Assembly (NCBI RefSeq): GCF_001429785.1
Contig: NZ_LMJF01000012.1
Span: 188,014-252,013 of the forward strand
Origin: Lysobacter sp. Root916
Lineage (GTDB): Bacteria > Pseudomonadota > Gammaproteobacteria > Xanthomonadales > Xanthomonadaceae
DNA length: 64,000 nucleotides
Reading direction: 5' to 3'
The position numbers and the translations under genes are program-made. Below, in pieces: positions 15,926-27,438 of this stretch. Under the pieces are notes generated by a model. That model ran no database searches and was not told the origin of the DNA. It saw nothing but the letters and a program-made list of their open reading frames with translations. How positions within the stretch are numbered: position 1 is the first letter of the stretch; each line of letters starts with the position of its first letter.

Positions 15926-17886
15926 GCGGCCGGCGCGACGACCACCGCAGCGGCCCGCTGGACCGCCTGCTGGGCGAGCGCGGCAAGCGCCAGGGCCCGT
16001 ATTCGCGCGGCCCTTCGGATCGCGGCGCGGGCAAGCCGCGCGGGCGCGCGCGCTTCGACCTGCGCAATCGCCTGCTGATCGTCGGCGGCACTCTGGGCCT
16101 GTGCGCGCTGGCGCTGGTCGGGCGCGCGTTCTATCTGCAGGTGATCGGCAACGATTTCTACCGCCAGCAGGGCGACGCGCGCGCGCTACGCGAGATTCCG
16201 ATCCCGACCTCGCGCGGCATGATCACCGACCGCAACGGCGAGCCGCTGGCGGTGTCGACGCCGGTCGAGTCGATCTGGGGCAATCCCAAGGAACTGTTGA
16301 AGAACCCGGCGCGCCTGCCGGAGCTGGCGGCGGCGCTGGGCGTGCCCACCGATTACCTGACCCGCAAGCTCAGCCAGCGTTCGGGCAAGGAGTTCTTGTA
16401 CCTCAAGCGCCGGATCAATCCGGACGAGGCCCACCGCATCCTCGCGCGCAAGATCCCGGGCGTGTTCTCGCAGCGCGAGTTCCGTCGCTTCTACCCGCAG
16501 GGCGAAGCGATGGCGCACGTGCTGGGCTTCACCAATATCGACGACCGCGGCCAGGAAGGGCTGGAGCTGGCCTTCGACGACTGGTTGCGCGGCAAGCCGG
16601 GCGCCAAGCGCGTGATCCGCGACGGCGCCGGCCGCATCATCGAGAACGTCGATCTGGTCAAGTCGGCCGAGCCCGGCCACGACCTGACCCTGACCATCGA
16701 CCGTCGCATCCAGTACCTGACCTACCGCGAACTGCGCCGCGCCCTGCTCGAGACCGGCGCCAGCAGCGGTTCGGCGGTGGTGCTGGACGTCGACACCGGC
16801 GAGGTCTTGGCGATGGCCAACCTGCCGACCTACAACCCGAACCTGCTCGGTTCCGGCAACCCCGACACCCATCGCAACCGCGCGGTCACCGACGTGGTCG
16901 AACCGGGTTCGACCATGAAGCCGATCACCATCGCGGCGGCCCTGCAGTCGGGCCGGGTCACCCCCAACACCATCGTCGATACCCGCCCGGGCTCGATGCC
17001 CAACGGCCGTTACCGCATCAACGACACGCACAACTACGGCGTGCTGACGGTTACCGGCGTGATCACCAAGAGCTCCAACGTCGGCGCCGCCAAGCTCGCG
17101 CTGCCGTTGCCGAACGACTACTACTATCAGTTCGTGAAGGGCTTCGGTTACGGCCGCAAGCCCGAAAGCGGCTTCCCGGGCGAATCCTCTGGCGTGCTGA
17201 TGCCGCCGGACCGCTGGAGCGGCACCACCAAGGCGACCATGTCCTACGGCTACGGCCTGTCGGCGACGCCTCTGCAGATCGCGATGGCCTACGCAGCGAT
17301 GGCCAACGGCGGCAAGCTGATCGCGCCGACCTTCGTGCGCGGCCAGCGCAACGAGCCGCAGCAGGCGATGGATCCGAAGGTCTCGGCTGAGGTCATGCGC
17401 ATGATGCAGACCGTGACCGAGCCCGGCGGCACCGCCAAGGCCGCGGCGATCCTGGGCTACCACGTCGCCGGCAAGACCGGCACCGCGCGCAAATTCAGCG
17501 GCACCGGCGGTTATTCCAACAAGTACATCTCGCTGTTCGCCGGCGTGGTGCCGGTCAAGCGTCCGCGTTTCGCCATGACCGTGGTCATCAGCGAGCCGGA
17601 TCCGTCGATGCGCGGCTATTACGGCGGCTCGGTGTCCGGCCCGGTGTTCCGCAACGTCATGGACGGCGCCCTGCGCCTGATGGACGTGGCGCCCGACGAC
17701 ATCGACACCTGGCTGGCTGCGCAGTCGGCAGCCGAAGCCAAGCGGCTCAAGGCCAACGGCGGCAAGCCCAGCGGCCCGGTGCTGCCGATCGACGCCGAAA
17801 GCGTGAGCGAGAACATCGAAGAATTGCCCGCCGATCTGCCGCCGGTGGCGGCGGGCGCGGTCGCGCCGCTCGGAGCCGGGCGATGA
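15922..17886 (+). CDS. ftsI: Peptidoglycan transpeptidase FtsI (PBP3)
   Basis: This is the septal class B penicillin-binding protein, which crosslinks new wall made by FtsW. Of 654 residues, the first ~48 are a hydrophilic, Arg/Gly-rich cytoplasmic tail. One membrane helix follows (about 50-72), then a pedestal domain (about 90-240) and the transpeptidase domain. The active-site motifs are STMK with catalytic Ser330, SSN in [14 protein letters not shown], and KTGT in [11 protein letters not shown]. The cytoplasmic tail is longer than in E. coli (about 20 residues). ATGA overlap couples it to ftsL, and its own stop overlaps murE. Confidence 0.96.
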   Translation: MSGRRDDHRSGPLDRLLGERGKRQGPYSRGPSDRGAGKPRGRARFDLRNRLLIVGGTLGLCALALVGRAFYLQVIGNDFYRQQGDARALREIPIPTSRGMITDRNGEPLAVSTPVESIWGNPKELLKNPARLPELAAALGVPTDYLTRKLSQRSGKEFLYLKRRINPDEAHRILARKIPGVFSQREFRRFYPQGEAMAHVLGFTNIDDRGQEGLELAFDDWLRGKPGAKRVIRDGAGRIIENVDLVKSAEPGHDLTLTIDRRIQYLTYRELRRALLETGASSGSAVVLDVDTGEVLAMANLPTYNPNLLGSGNPDTHRNRAVTDVVEPGSTMKPITIAAALQSGRVTPNTIVDTRPGSMPNGRYRINDTHNYGVLTVTGVITKSSNVGAAKLALPLPNDYYYQFVKGFGYGRKPESGFPGESSGVLMPPDRWSGTTKATMSYGYGLSATPLQIAMAYAAMANGGKLIAPTFVRGQRNEPQQAMDPKVSAEVMRMMQTVTEPGGTAKAAAILGYHVAGKTGTARKFSGTGGYSNKYISLFAGVVPVKRPRFAMTVVISEPDPSMRGYYGGSVSGPVFRNVMDGALRLMDVAPDDIDTWLAAQSAAEAKRLKANGGKPSGPVLPIDAESVSENIEELPADLPPVAAGAVAPLGAGR

Positions 17887-19361
17887 ACGCCGCGCGCCGC
17901 GCCATGCCGCTGACCGAACTGCTGCCCGACGTGGCGGCGGTGCCGGCCGGCCTGAGCATCACCGGGCTCACCCTGGACAGCCGCGCGGTGCGCGCGGGCG
18001 ATGCCTTCGTCGCGATCGCCGGCTTCGGCGCGCACGGGCTTAAGTTCGTCGCCCAGGCGCGTGCCGCCGGCGCCAGCGCGATCCTGTTCGAGCCGCCCGC
18101 GCCGCAAGACCTGCCGGCGCCCGACGACGCCATCGCCGTGCCGGGCTTGCGCGCGCGCCTGGGCGAGATGGGCGACCAATTCCATGGCCGCGCCAGCGCC
18201 GCGATGAGCATGGTCGGGGTGACCGGCACCAACGGCAAAACTTCGACCGTGCAGTTGCTGGCGCAGGCCTGGAATCTGCGCGGCCTGCGTTGCGGCACCA
18301 TCGGCACGCTCGGCGCCGGGCTTTACGGCCAGATCGTGCCGACCGGCTTCACCACTCCGCTGGTGCTGCAGCTGCACGAGCTGCTGGCCGACATGCACGA
18401 TGCCGGCGCCCAGGCGGTGGCGATGGAAGTCAGCTCGCACGCGCTCGATCAGGGTCGCGTCGACGGCGTGCATTTCGATGTCGGCGTGTTCACCAATCTC
18501 ACCCGCGACCACCTCGACTACCACGGCGATATGGCCAGCTACGGCGCGGCCAAGGCGCGGCTGTTCGCGTGGCCGGGTCTGAAGGCGGGCGCGATCAACC
18601 TGGACGACGAGTTCGGGCGCACGCTGCACGCGGGACTGTCCGCGAGCGTGCGTGCGATCGGCCTGAGCTCGCGCGGCGCCGACGGCGCCGACCTGCGCGC
18701 CGAGCGCCTGAGCCTGGACAACCGCGGCATCGGCTTCGACCTGGTGGTCGACGGCCAGGTGCACGCGGTGGCCTCGCCACTGCTGGGCCGTTTCAATGTC
18801 GACAACCTGCTGGCGGTCGCGGGCGCACTGTACGCGCTGGGCGATGCGCCCGCGCAGATCGCCGCGACGCTGTCGCAGCTGCAGCCGATCCACGGCCGCA
18901 TGAACCGCCTCGGCGGCGACGGCCGCCCGCTGGTGGTGATCGACTACGCGCACACGCCCGACGCGCTGGATCAGGCCCTGAGCTCGCTGCGCGGTCACGC
19001 GCGCGCGCGCCTGATCTGCGTATTCGGCTGCGGCGGCGAACGCGACCGCGGCAAGCGCCCGCAGATGGCCGCGATCGCCGAGGCGCGCGCGGACACGGTC
19101 GTGGTCACCGACGACAACCCGCGCGGCGAGAACGGCGACGCCATCGTCGCCGACATCGTCGCCGGCTTCGCCCATCCCGAACGCGCGATCGTGCTGCGCG
19201 ACCGCGCCGCCGCGATCGCCCGCGCGATCGCCGATGCCGGCGCCGACGACATCGTGCTGGTGGCCGGCAAGGGCCACGAGCCCTATCAGGAAATCGACGG
19301 TGTGAAGCACGCCTTCGACGACACCGACGTCGCGCGCGCGGCGCTGGAGGCGCGAGCATGA
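17883..19361 (+). CDS. murE: UDP-MurNAc-L-Ala-D-Glu:meso-diaminopimelate ligase
   Basis: MurE adds the third residue of the wall stem peptide in the cytoplasm with ATP. The 492-residue protein has the N-terminal substrate domain ([16 protein letters not shown]), the P-loop [11 protein letters not shown] near residue 120, [13 protein letters not shown] and [33 protein letters not shown] near 415 contains the DNPR signature of meso-diaminopimelate-adding enzymes, as expected of a Gram-negative. The ATG overlaps ftsI and the stop overlaps murF. Confidence 0.97.
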   Translation: MNAARRAMPLTELLPDVAAVPAGLSITGLTLDSRAVRAGDAFVAIAGFGAHGLKFVAQARAAGASAILFEPPAPQDLPAPDDAIAVPGLRARLGEMGDQFHGRASAAMSMVGVTGTNGKTSTVQLLAQAWNLRGLRCGTIGTLGAGLYGQIVPTGFTTPLVLQLHELLADMHDAGAQAVAMEVSSHALDQGRVDGVHFDVGVFTNLTRDHLDYHGDMASYGAAKARLFAWPGLKAGAINLDDEFGRTLHAGLSASVRAIGLSSRGADGADLRAERLSLDNRGIGFDLVVDGQVHAVASPLLGRFNVDNLLAVAGALYALGDAPAQIAATLSQLQPIHGRMNRLGGDGRPLVVIDYAHTPDALDQALSSLRGHARARLICVFGCGGERDRGKRPQMAAIAEARADTVVVTDDNPRGENGDAIVADIVAGFAHPERAIVLRDRAAAIARAIADAGADDIVLVAGKGHEPYQEIDGVKHAFDDTDVARAALEARA

Positions 19362-20764
19362 AGTCGCTGCGCCTGTCCGAGATCGCACGCATGACCGGCG
19401 GTCGCCTGCACGGCGAGGATGCCTCGGTCGCGTCCGTGGTCACCGACACCCGCGCCCTGGCCGAGGCGCGCGATGCGCTGTTCGTCGCGCTCAAGGGCGA
19501 GCGTTTCGACGGCCACGACCACGTCGCCGCCGCGGCCGCCGCCGGTGTGGCCGGCGCGCTGGTGTCGCGCCAGATCGACAGCGCGCTGCCGCAGGTGGTC
19601 GTCGCCGACACCGAGCGCGCGCTGGCCGCCTTCGCCACCGCCGTGCAGCGCGAGCGCAACGCCACGATCACTCTGGCGATCACCGGCAGCAGCGGCAAGA
19701 CCAGCGTCAAGAACCTGACCATCGCGATCCTGGAACGCGCGGGCCGCGCCTACGCCACGCCCGGCAACCGCAACAACGAGATCGGCATGCCGCTGGCGGT
19801 GTTGGCCGCGCCCGAAGACGCGCAGTACGCGGTCTATGAGATGGGCACCGGCGCGCCAGGCGATATCGCCTACCTGACCGCGATCGCGCCCGCGCGCGTG
19901 GCCCTGGTCAACAACATCGCGCCCGCGCATCTGGAGCGCATGGGCAGCCTGCTCGCGATCGCCGATACCAAGGCCGCCGTCTACGACTCGCTGCCGCCGG
20001 ACGGCGTGGCGGTGATCAACGCCGACGACGCGTTCGCGCCGTATTTCGCCGAGCGCGCGCACGGCCGCCGCCTGATCCGCTTCGGCCTGGATGCCAGTGC
20101 CGACGTGAGCGCGCGCGACATTCGCCTGGGCGAGGAGGGCTCGCAGTTCGTGCTGACCGCGCCGCAGGGCGAGGCCGCGATCGCGCTGGCCATTCCGGGC
20201 CGCCACAACGTGCGCAATGCGCTCGCCGCGGCCTCGCTGGCGCTGGGCGCCGGGGTGGCGCTGGACATCATCGCGGCCGGCCTCAACGCCGCGCGTCCGG
20301 TGTCCGGGCGTCTGGTCACCCACCGCCTGCGCAATGGCGCGGTGCTGATCGACGACAGCTACAACGCCAATCCGGGCTCGGTCGCGGCGGCCATCGACAC
20401 GCTCGCCGACGCCACCGCGCACGGCCGCGCGGGCGAGGGCTGGCTGGTGCTGGGCGACATGCGCGAACTCGGGGCGGACGGCGCGGCGATGCACGCCGAG
20501 GCCGGCCGTCGCGCCAAGGGCGCCGGGCTCAAGCGCCTGTTCGCGCTGGGCGCGCTCAGCGCCGAAGCGGCGCGCGCGTTCGGCAAGGGCGCCACGCATT
20601 ACGACAGCCACGAGGCGCTGGCACAGGCGCTCGCGGCGGAGCTGCGCGAGGGTGTGCGCGCGCTGGTGAAAGGTTCGCGCGGTAGCGCGATGGATCGAAT
20701 CGTGACAGCGCTGCTGGCCAGCGACGCGTCGCCGAACGGGGAGGAACCGACGCATGCTGCTTGA
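19358..20764 (+). CDS. murF: UDP-MurNAc-tripeptide:D-Ala-D-Ala ligase
   Basis: MurF adds the D-Ala-D-Ala dipeptide to complete the UDP-MurNAc-pentapeptide. I start at [17 protein letters not shown] (ATG 19358, overlapping the murE stop), giving 468 residues. Motifs: [28 protein letters not shown] in the N-terminal domain, the P-loop [27 protein letters not shown], and [15 protein letters not shown] in the C-terminal domain. Its last 11 bases overlap mraY. Confidence 0.97.
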   Translation: MKSLRLSEIARMTGGRLHGEDASVASVVTDTRALAEARDALFVALKGERFDGHDHVAAAAAAGVAGALVSRQIDSALPQVVVADTERALAAFATAVQRERNATITLAITGSSGKTSVKNLTIAILERAGRAYATPGNRNNEIGMPLAVLAAPEDAQYAVYEMGTGAPGDIAYLTAIAPARVALVNNIAPAHLERMGSLLAIADTKAAVYDSLPPDGVAVINADDAFAPYFAERAHGRRLIRFGLDASADVSARDIRLGEEGSQFVLTAPQGEAAIALAIPGRHNVRNALAAASLALGAGVALDIIAAGLNAARPVSGRLVTHRLRNGAVLIDDSYNANPGSVAAAIDTLADATAHGRAGEGWLVLGDMRELGADGAAMHAEAGRRAKGAGLKRLFALGALSAEAARAFGKGATHYDSHEALAQALAAELREGVRALVKGSRGSAMDRIVTALLASDASPNGEEPTHAA

Positions 20765-21839
20765 ACTGACGCGCTGGCTGGAACAACTGCAGAGCCTGTT
20801 CGGCCTGTTCGGCTATCTGACCTTCCGCGGCATCCTCAGCGCGCTGACCGCGCTCGGACTGTCGCTGTGGTGGGGGCCTGCGGTGATCCGCAAGCTCGCC
20901 CAGTACAAGGGCGGCCAGCCGATCCGCAAGGACGGCCCGCAAACGCATTTCTCCAAGGCCGGTACGCCGACCATGGGCGGCGCGTTGATCATCATGACCG
21001 TGCTGGCCTCGGTGCTGCTGTGGGGCGACCTGCGCAACCGCTACGTCTGGCTGGTGCTGGCGGTGATGCTGGCGTTCGGCGCGATCGGCTGGTACGACGA
21101 CTGGATCAAGATCGTGCACCGCGATCCGAACGGGTTGAAGTCGCGCTGGAAGTATCTGCTGCAGTCGATCTTCGGCCTGGCCGCGGGCATCTTCCTGTAC
21201 TACACCGCCGACGCCCCGGCCGCGACCACCTTCTATATCCCGATGCTGAAGTCGATCGCGCTGCCGCTGGTGGGCGTGACCTTCATCGCGATCGCCTATT
21301 TCTGGATCGTCGGTTTCTCCAACGCGGTCAACCTGACCGACGGCCTGGACGGCCTGGCGATCATGCCGACCGTGCTGGTGGCCTGCGCGCTGGGCGTGTT
21401 CGCCTACGCCTCGGGCAATGCGGTGTTCTCCAACTATCTGCAGATTCCGCAGGTGCCGGGGGCGGGCGAGCTGGTGATCATCTGCGCGGCCATCGCCGGC
21501 GCGGGATTGGGCTTTTTGTGGTTCAACACCTATCCGGCGATGGTGTTCATGGGCGACATCGGCGCGCTGGCGCTGGGCGCGGTGCTGGGCACGGTCGCGG
21601 TGATCGTGCGCCAGGAACTGGTGCTGGTGGTCATGGGCGGCGTGTTCGTGATCGAAACCCTGTCGGTGATGATCCAGGTCGCCTCGTTCAAGCTCACCGG
21701 CAAGCGCGTGTTCCGGATGGCGCCCATCCACCACCATTTCGAGCTCAAGGGCTGGCCCGAGCCGCGCGTGATCGTGCGCTTCTGGATCATTTCGGTGGTG
21801 CTGGTCCTCGTCGGCCTGGCGACCTTGAAGGTGCGCTGA
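20754..21839 (+). CDS. mraY: Phospho-N-acetylmuramoyl-pentapeptide transferase
   Basis: MraY transfers phospho-MurNAc-pentapeptide onto undecaprenyl phosphate at the inner membrane, making lipid I. This 361-residue, roughly ten-helix protein has the hallmark [16 protein letters not shown] loop, the acidic GWYDDWIKI motif, [14 protein letters not shown], and [15 protein letters not shown] near the end with the HHH cluster. It overlaps murF by 11 bases and the ftsW start by one base. Confidence 0.97.
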   Translation: MLLELTRWLEQLQSLFGLFGYLTFRGILSALTALGLSLWWGPAVIRKLAQYKGGQPIRKDGPQTHFSKAGTPTMGGALIIMTVLASVLLWGDLRNRYVWLVLAVMLAFGAIGWYDDWIKIVHRDPNGLKSRWKYLLQSIFGLAAGIFLYYTADAPAATTFYIPMLKSIALPLVGVTFIAIAYFWIVGFSNAVNLTDGLDGLAIMPTVLVACALGVFAYASGNAVFSNYLQIPQVPGAGELVIICAAIAGAGLGFLWFNTYPAMVFMGDIGALALGAVLGTVAVIVRQELVLVVMGGVFVIETLSVMIQVASFKLTGKRVFRMAPIHHHFELKGWPEPRVIVRFWIISVVLVLVGLATLKVR

Positions 21840-23140
21840 TGAACGACACCGCCGCACGCCAGGCAACACGACTGGACGCCATCCACGGACGTTACGACCC
21901 GTGGCTGTTGGCGGTGTCGTGCGCGCTGGCCTGCGCCGGTCTGGTCATGGTCGGCTCGGCCTCGATCGGCATCGCCGACGGGCTCGACGTCGGACCGTTC
22001 TATTTCCTGGTCAAGCACGCGATCTTCCTGGCCGTGGGCCTGGTGGCGGCGGTGTGGCTGATGCGCACCGAGCTCAAGACCCTGGAGCAGTACAACCAGG
22101 TGCTGCTGCTGGTGTGTCTGGTGCTACTGCTGGCGGTGTTCGTGCCCGGCATCGGCAAGAGCGTCAACGGCGCGCGTCGCTGGTTGAACCTGGGCGTGTC
22201 GAATTTCCAGGCGGTGGAAGCGGTCAAGCTGCTCTACATCCTGTGGCTGGCCAGCTACCTCAAGCGCTTCAGCGAAGACATCTCGGCGACCTGGATGGCG
22301 ATGCTGAAGCCGATCGGCGTGGCGGTGGTGCTGGTGGCGCTGCTGCTGCTGCAGCCCGACTTCGGCTCCTCCTCGCTGATCCTGGCGATCACCGCCGGCA
22401 TGCTGGTGCTGGGCGGCGTGAACATGCCGCGCATGTTCGGCCCGGTCCTGATCGGCCTGCCGGTGCTGGCGATCGTCGCGATCGCCGAACCCTACCGCGT
22501 GAGCCGACTGACCTCGTTCCTCGATCCCTGGTCGGACCCGTTCAAGACCGGCTACCAGCTCACCAACGCCTTGATGGCGGTCGGCCGCGGCGAATGGCTG
22601 GGCGTGGGCCTGGGTGCGTCGGTGCAGAAGCTGTCCTACCTGCCCGAGGCGCACACCGACTTCATCCTGGCGGTGATCGCCGAGGAGTTCGGTTTCGCCG
22701 GCGTGTGCACCGTCGTCGGCATGTACGCGCTGCTGACCGGGCGCGCGTTGTGGATCGGCCTGAAGTGCGTGGAGATGCGCCGCCATTTCTCCGGCTACGT
22801 CGCCTTCGGCATCGCCTTGTGGATCGGTCTGCAGAGTTTCGTCTCGATCGGCGTGAACCTGGGCCTGCTGCCGACCAAGGGCCTGACCCTGCCGATGATC
22901 TCCTCCGGCGGTTCCAGCGTGATCATGACCTGCGCCGCATTGGGCGTGCTGTTGCGCGTGTCCTACGAACTCGACCGCGCCCAGCGCCAGGTCGCGCGCC
23001 TGCGCACCGAGGCCACCCAGCCCTCGGCCGGCGTGCCGGCGACCGCGAATCCGTTGCCGGCCGGCGTCGCCGCCGATCCGGTGCGCGGCACCAGCCGCCT
23101 GCGCCAGCGCATCGAGCCCAGCCTGGGGAGGACGGCATGA
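21839..23140 (+). CDS. ftsW: Peptidoglycan glycosyltransferase FtsW
   Basis: FtsW is the SEDS-family glycosyltransferase that polymerises septal glycan with FtsI. The 433-residue protein has about ten membrane helices after a short hydrophilic N-terminus. Family motifs are [10 protein letters not shown] (with the conserved basic residues), [28 protein letters not shown] with the catalytic-site Asp, and [19 protein letters not shown]. The ~50-residue hydrophilic tail is Arg/Pro rich. The ATG shares its A with the mraY stop. Confidence 0.96.
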   Translation: MNDTAARQATRLDAIHGRYDPWLLAVSCALACAGLVMVGSASIGIADGLDVGPFYFLVKHAIFLAVGLVAAVWLMRTELKTLEQYNQVLLLVCLVLLLAVFVPGIGKSVNGARRWLNLGVSNFQAVEAVKLLYILWLASYLKRFSEDISATWMAMLKPIGVAVVLVALLLLQPDFGSSSLILAITAGMLVLGGVNMPRMFGPVLIGLPVLAIVAIAEPYRVSRLTSFLDPWSDPFKTGYQLTNALMAVGRGEWLGVGLGASVQKLSYLPEAHTDFILAVIAEEFGFAGVCTVVGMYALLTGRALWIGLKCVEMRRHFSGYVAFGIALWIGLQSFVSIGVNLGLLPTKGLTLPMISSGGSSVIMTCAALGVLLRVSYELDRAQRQVARLRTEATQPSAGVPATANPLPAGVAADPVRGTSRLRQRIEPSLGRTA

Positions 23141-24252
23141 GCCTGAGCAAGGCCGCCACTGATTCCGACCTGCATCCGGTGATGATCCTCGCCGGCGGCA
23201 CTGGTGGGCATATCTTCCCGGGCCTGGCGGTCGCGCGCGCGTTGATCGCGCGCGGCACTCCGGTGCTGTGGCTGGGTGCCGACGGCGGCATGGAAACGCG
23301 TCTGGTGCCGCAGCACGGCATCGCGATCGACACCATCGCGGTGCGCGGCATCCGCGGCAAGGGCGTGGCCGCGCTGCTGGCGGCGCCGTTCAAGGTCGTG
23401 GGCGCGGTGCGCGCGGCCGCGCAGGTGCTGCGCCAGCGCCAACCGCGCGCGGTGATCAGCTTCGGCGGTTACGCGGCCGGGCCGGGCGGCATCGCCGCGC
23501 GCCTGGCCGGCATTCCGCTGATCGTGCACGAGCAGAACCGCGCGCCGGGCCTGACCAATCGCGTGCTCGCCAAGTTCGCGCGGCAGGTGCTGACCGGCTT
23601 CCCGGACACCTTCGCCAACGGCAAGGAAGAGGTCGTCGGCAACCCGGTGCGCGCCGAGATCGCCGCGCTGGCGCCGCCGGCCGAACGCTATGCCGGCCGC
23701 AGCGGTCCGCTGCGTTTGCTGGTGCTGGGCGGCAGCCAGGGCGCGCGCGCGCTCAATGCCGCGGTGCCCAAGGCGATCGCCGGCCTGCGCGGGCGCCTGA
23801 GCTATGAAGTGCGCCACCAGTGCGGCGAGAAGCTGCGCGAGGATGCGGTGCGCGCCTATGCCGAGGCCGGCGTGGCCGCATCGGTCGAGCCCTTCATCGC
23901 CGACATGGCCGCGGCCTACGCCTGGGCAGACCTGGTGATCTGCCGCTCCGGCGCGCTGACCCTGGCCGAGCTGTGCGCGGCCGGCGTGGGCAGCGTGCTG
24001 GTGCCGTTCCCGCAGGCGGTCGACGACCACCAGACCAAGAACGCGCAGTTTCTGGTCGACCGCGGCGCAGCCCAACTGCTGCCGCAAAGCACCGACCTGG
24101 CCGAACGCATCTCGGCCACGATCGAAATTCTCGGCGAGCGCGAGGGCTTGTTGCAGATGGCGCTGGCCGCGCGCGCGCTGGCCAAACCCGACGCGGCCGA
24201 ACGCGTCGCGGACATCGTCCTGGAGCAATCGAACATGAGGAAGCCGGCATGA
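23137..24252 (+). CDS. murG: UDP-GlcNAc:lipid I N-acetylglucosaminyltransferase
   Basis: MurG adds GlcNAc to lipid I on the cytoplasmic face, giving lipid II. The 371-residue GT-B protein has [20 protein letters not shown] at residues 17-36, [22 protein letters not shown], the second G-loop [13 protein letters not shown], and [19 protein letters not shown] for UDP-GlcNAc binding. [17 protein letters not shown] is the C-terminal signature. ATGA overlaps couple it to ftsW and murC. Confidence 0.97.
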   Translation: MSLSKAATDSDLHPVMILAGGTGGHIFPGLAVARALIARGTPVLWLGADGGMETRLVPQHGIAIDTIAVRGIRGKGVAALLAAPFKVVGAVRAAAQVLRQRQPRAVISFGGYAAGPGGIAARLAGIPLIVHEQNRAPGLTNRVLAKFARQVLTGFPDTFANGKEEVVGNPVRAEIAALAPPAERYAGRSGPLRLLVLGGSQGARALNAAVPKAIAGLRGRLSYEVRHQCGEKLREDAVRAYAEAGVAASVEPFIADMAAAYAWADLVICRSGALTLAELCAAGVGSVLVPFPQAVDDHQTKNAQFLVDRGAAQLLPQSTDLAERISATIEILGEREGLLQMALAARALAKPDAAERVADIVLEQSNMRKPA

Positions 24253-25694
24253 GTACGGCCCTGCGCCGCCGGCTGCAGCACACGGGCGATCTCGCCAAGG
24301 CCTTCCCGCGCGTGCATTTCGTCGGCATCGGCGGCACCGGCATGAGCGGCATCGCCGAGGTCATGTGCACGCTGGGCTATCAGGTGTCCGGCTCGGACAT
24401 GGCCGACAACGCGGTGACCCGTCGCCTGGCTTCGTTGGGCATCGCCGTGCATCGCGGCCACGCCGCCGCCAACGTGCTGGGCAGCGACTGCGTGGTGGTG
24501 TCCAGCGCGATCAAGCGCGACAACCCGGAGCTGATGGAAGCGCGCGCGCAGCGCATTCCGATCGTGCCGCGCGCGGAGATGCTGGCCGAACTGATGCGCT
24601 TCCGCCGCGGCATCGCGGTCGCCGGCACCCACGGCAAGACCACCACCACCTCGCTGGCCGCCAGCGTGCTGGGCGAGGGCGGCATCGATCCCACGTTCGT
24701 GATCGGCGGTCAGCTGCTCGCCGCCGGCGCCAACGCGCGCCTGGGCGGCGGCCAGTGGCTGGTGGCCGAGGCCGACGAGAGCGACGGCAGTTTCCTGCGC
24801 CTGAACCCGCAGATCGCGATCGTCACCAATATCGACGCCGACCACCTGGAGAACTACGGCGGCGATTTCGCCAAGGTCCTGGCCGCGTTCGAGGAATTCC
24901 TGCACCGCCTGCCGTTCTACGGCCTGGCGGTGTTGTGCATCGACGACCCCAAAGTCGCCGCGCTGGCCGCGGAAACCCCGCGCCACGTCATGACCTACGG
25001 CTTCGACGAGGCCGCCGACGTGCGCGCCGAGGACGTCGAGCAGCACGGCCCGAACATGCGCTTCACCCTGTGCCTGCCGGACGCCACCCGCACCGCGGTG
25101 ACCCTGGCGCTGCCGGGCCGTCACAACGTGCAGAACGCGTTGGCCGCGGCCGCGGTGGGCTGGCAGTTGGGCGTGCAGCCCGATGCGATCGCGCGCGCGC
25201 TGCAGAACTTCGCCGGCATCGGCCGTCGCTTCAACCTGCTCGCGCAACTGCGCACCGCCAAGGGCGCGAACGTGCAGCTGGTCGACGACTACGGCCATCA
25301 CCCCAAGGAATTGGAGGCCGTGTTCGCCGCCGCGCGCGGCGGCTGGCCGGACAAGCGCCTGGTGGTGGCGTTCCAGCCGCACCGCTACAGCCGCACCCGC
25401 GATCTGTTCGACGAATTCGCCGCGGTGCTGTCCAGCGTCGACGCGCTGGTGCTGACCGAGATCTATCCGGCCGGCGAAGCGCCGATCGCCGGCGCCGACG
25501 CCAAGTCGCTGGCGCGCGCGATCCGCGCGCGCGGCCGCATCGATCCGGTCGTGGTCGGCGGCGCGGCCGAGCTGGCCGCGGTGCTGCCCGACGTCCTCAA
25601 CGACGGCGACCTGCTGCTGATGATGGGGGCCGGCGACATCGGCCATGCCGCCCAGCAGATCGCCAGCCAAGGTTTTCAGGGAGAATCCAAGTGA
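24249..25694 (+). CDS. murC: UDP-N-acetylmuramate:L-alanine ligase
   Basis: MurC adds the first amino acid, L-Ala, to UDP-MurNAc. This 481-residue protein starts [19 protein letters not shown], with the Rossmann glycine motif [17 protein letters not shown]. The ATP P-loop is [15 protein letters not shown] near residue 120. [28 protein letters not shown] and DDYGHHPKE are Mur-ligase signatures. The stop overlaps a GTG start of ddl. Confidence 0.97.
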   Translation: MSTALRRRLQHTGDLAKAFPRVHFVGIGGTGMSGIAEVMCTLGYQVSGSDMADNAVTRRLASLGIAVHRGHAAANVLGSDCVVVSSAIKRDNPELMEARAQRIPIVPRAEMLAELMRFRRGIAVAGTHGKTTTTSLAASVLGEGGIDPTFVIGGQLLAAGANARLGGGQWLVAEADESDGSFLRLNPQIAIVTNIDADHLENYGGDFAKVLAAFEEFLHRLPFYGLAVLCIDDPKVAALAAETPRHVMTYGFDEAADVRAEDVEQHGPNMRFTLCLPDATRTAVTLALPGRHNVQNALAAAAVGWQLGVQPDAIARALQNFAGIGRRFNLLAQLRTAKGANVQLVDDYGHHPKELEAVFAAARGGWPDKRLVVAFQPHRYSRTRDLFDEFAAVLSSVDALVLTEIYPAGEAPIAGADAKSLARAIRARGRIDPVVVGGAAELAAVLPDVLNDGDLLLMMGAGDIGHAAQQIASQGFQGESK

Positions 25695-26686
25695 GTTCGC
25701 AGTTCGCACCGCTCCGCGTCACCGATCCGGCCGTGTTCGGACGGGTCGCCGTGCTCATGGGCGGCACCAGCGCCGAGCGCGAGGTGTCGCTGGATTCCGG
25801 CCGCGGCGTGCTCGAGGCGCTGCGCTCGCGCGGCGTCGACGCGTTCGCGATCGACGGCATCCCCGCGCTGATCGAGGCGATCCAGGCCGGCCGCGTCGAC
25901 CCCACCAAGCGTGTCGATAGGGTCTTCAACATCCTGCACGGCAACAAGGGCGGCGGCGAAGACGGCGTGCTGCAGGGCGTGCTGGAAGCGCTGGGCGTGC
26001 CTTACACCGGCTCGGACGTGCTCGGCTCGGCGCTGGCGATGGACAAGATCCGCACCAAGCAGGTGTGGATGGCCGAAGGCCTGCCGACCCCGCGCTACAA
26101 GCGCATCGCCAAGGGCGAGGACGTGCATGCGGCGGCGCGCGAGATCGGCCTGCCGGTGATCATCAAACCGTCCAGCGAAGGCTCCAGCGTCGGCGTCTCG
26201 CGGGTGCTGGCCGATGCCGACATCGACGAGGCCGTGGCCCTGGCCGCGCGCTACCCCGGCGAGATGCTGATGGAGCAGATGGTGATCGGCGACGAGCTCA
26301 CCGTCGCGGTGCTGATCGATGGCGACGGCTACACCGCGCTGCCGTCGATCCGGATCGTGCCCAAGGGCCCCTGGTACGACTACCACGCCAAGTACATCGC
26401 CGACGACACCCAATACCTGTGTCCGGGCCTGGAAGGCGAGGTCGAGGACGAGATCCGCCGCATCGCGATGCGCGCCTTCGTCGCCGCCGGCTGCAAGGGC
26501 TGGGGCCGGGTCGACGTGATGCGCGACCGCGTCAGCGGCCAGCTGTATCTGATCGAGGTCAACACCGCGCCGGGCATGACCAGCCATTCGCTGGTGCCCA
26601 AGGCGGCGCGTCAGCTCGGGATCGAGTACGACGAGCTGTGCTGGCGCGTGCTCGAGGCGACGGTGCAAGGAGGTGCCACGGCGTGA
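25691..26686 (+). CDS. ddl: D-alanine:D-alanine ligase
   Basis: Ddl makes the D-Ala-D-Ala dipeptide used by MurF. This 331-residue ATP-grasp enzyme starts at a GTG (25691) overlapping the murC stop. Motifs are [46 protein letters not shown] (ATP loop), [15 protein letters not shown] (omega loop) and [21 protein letters not shown] with the metal-binding Glu and Asn. The tyrosine in the omega loop fits a D-Ala (not D-lactate) enzyme. Confidence 0.96.
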   Translation: MSSQFAPLRVTDPAVFGRVAVLMGGTSAEREVSLDSGRGVLEALRSRGVDAFAIDGIPALIEAIQAGRVDPTKRVDRVFNILHGNKGGGEDGVLQGVLEALGVPYTGSDVLGSALAMDKIRTKQVWMAEGLPTPRYKRIAKGEDVHAAAREIGLPVIIKPSSEGSSVGVSRVLADADIDEAVALAARYPGEMLMEQMVIGDELTVAVLIDGDGYTALPSIRIVPKGPWYDYHAKYIADDTQYLCPGLEGEVEDEIRRIAMRAFVAAGCKGWGRVDVMRDRVSGQLYLIEVNTAPGMTSHSLVPKAARQLGIEYDELCWRVLEATVQGGATA

Positions 26687-27438
26687 ACGCCATGCTGCGC
26701 CTCATCGGTTGGCTGCTCGCGCTGGCGCTGGTCGCGCTGCCGGTGGTCGCCGTGCTCAACGGCTGGATCGGCGCGGGCCAGTGGCCCTTGCGCAAGCTGC
26801 GCGTGACCGGGCAGTTCGATCGCGTCGACGAGGCGCTGTTGCGACGCACGCTGTTGCCTTACGCGCAGCGCGGCTTCTTCGCGGTCGATCTGGCCTCGGC
26901 GCAGGCCGCGGTGGCCAAGCTGCCGTGGGTCGAGCATGCCGAGGTGCGCAAGCGCTGGCCGGACGTGCTGGAAGTGAGCGTGGCCGAGCACCGGCCGTTC
27001 GCGCGCTGGGGCGACGACCGCCTGCTGTCCGAGCAGGGCCGGCTGTTCCCGTCCAAGGGCATCCAGGTGCCCAAGGGCCTGCCGCAGTTCGCCGGGCCGG
27101 AAGCGCGGGTGGCCGAGGTGGTGGCTTTGTACAACGAGTCGCGCGCGATGTTCGCGCCGATCGGAATGGAGGTGCAGCGGGTCGAGATCGACCAGCGCGG
27201 CAGTTGCACCCTCGGCCTGGTCAACGGCGCCGCTCCGGGCGGTACCGAAGTCGTGGTCGGACGCGATCAGGCGCGCGCGCGGCTATCGCGCTTCGTGCGG
27301 CTGATGCCGCGCTTGCTGGCGCAACGGGTGCAGATCCTGGCCCGCGCCGACCTTCGCTACACCAATGGTTTCGCGCTGTCGTGGGCGCCGGTCACGGCGC
27401 CTTCGGCCGCAACGCAACAGCAGCAGGAAAAGTCATGA
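26683..27438 (+). CDS. ftsQ: Cell division protein FtsQ
   Basis: FtsQ is a bitopic membrane protein that recruits FtsL/FtsB to the divisome. This form has a very short cytoplasmic end, a transmembrane helix (about 5-25, [20 protein letters not shown]), a POTRA domain starting at [20 protein letters not shown], and the beta domain ending near residue 235. I choose GTG 26683 rather than ATG 26692 because AAGGAGGT at 26667-26674 is 8 bases from the GTG and 17 from the ATG, and the GTG overlaps the ddl stop. Length 251. Confidence 0.94.
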   Translation: MNAMLRLIGWLLALALVALPVVAVLNGWIGAGQWPLRKLRVTGQFDRVDEALLRRTLLPYAQRGFFAVDLASAQAAVAKLPWVEHAEVRKRWPDVLEVSVAEHRPFARWGDDRLLSEQGRLFPSKGIQVPKGLPQFAGPEARVAEVVALYNESRAMFAPIGMEVQRVEIDQRGSCTLGLVNGAAPGGTEVVVGRDQARARLSRFVRLMPRLLAQRVQILARADLRYTNGFALSWAPVTAPSAATQQQQEKS

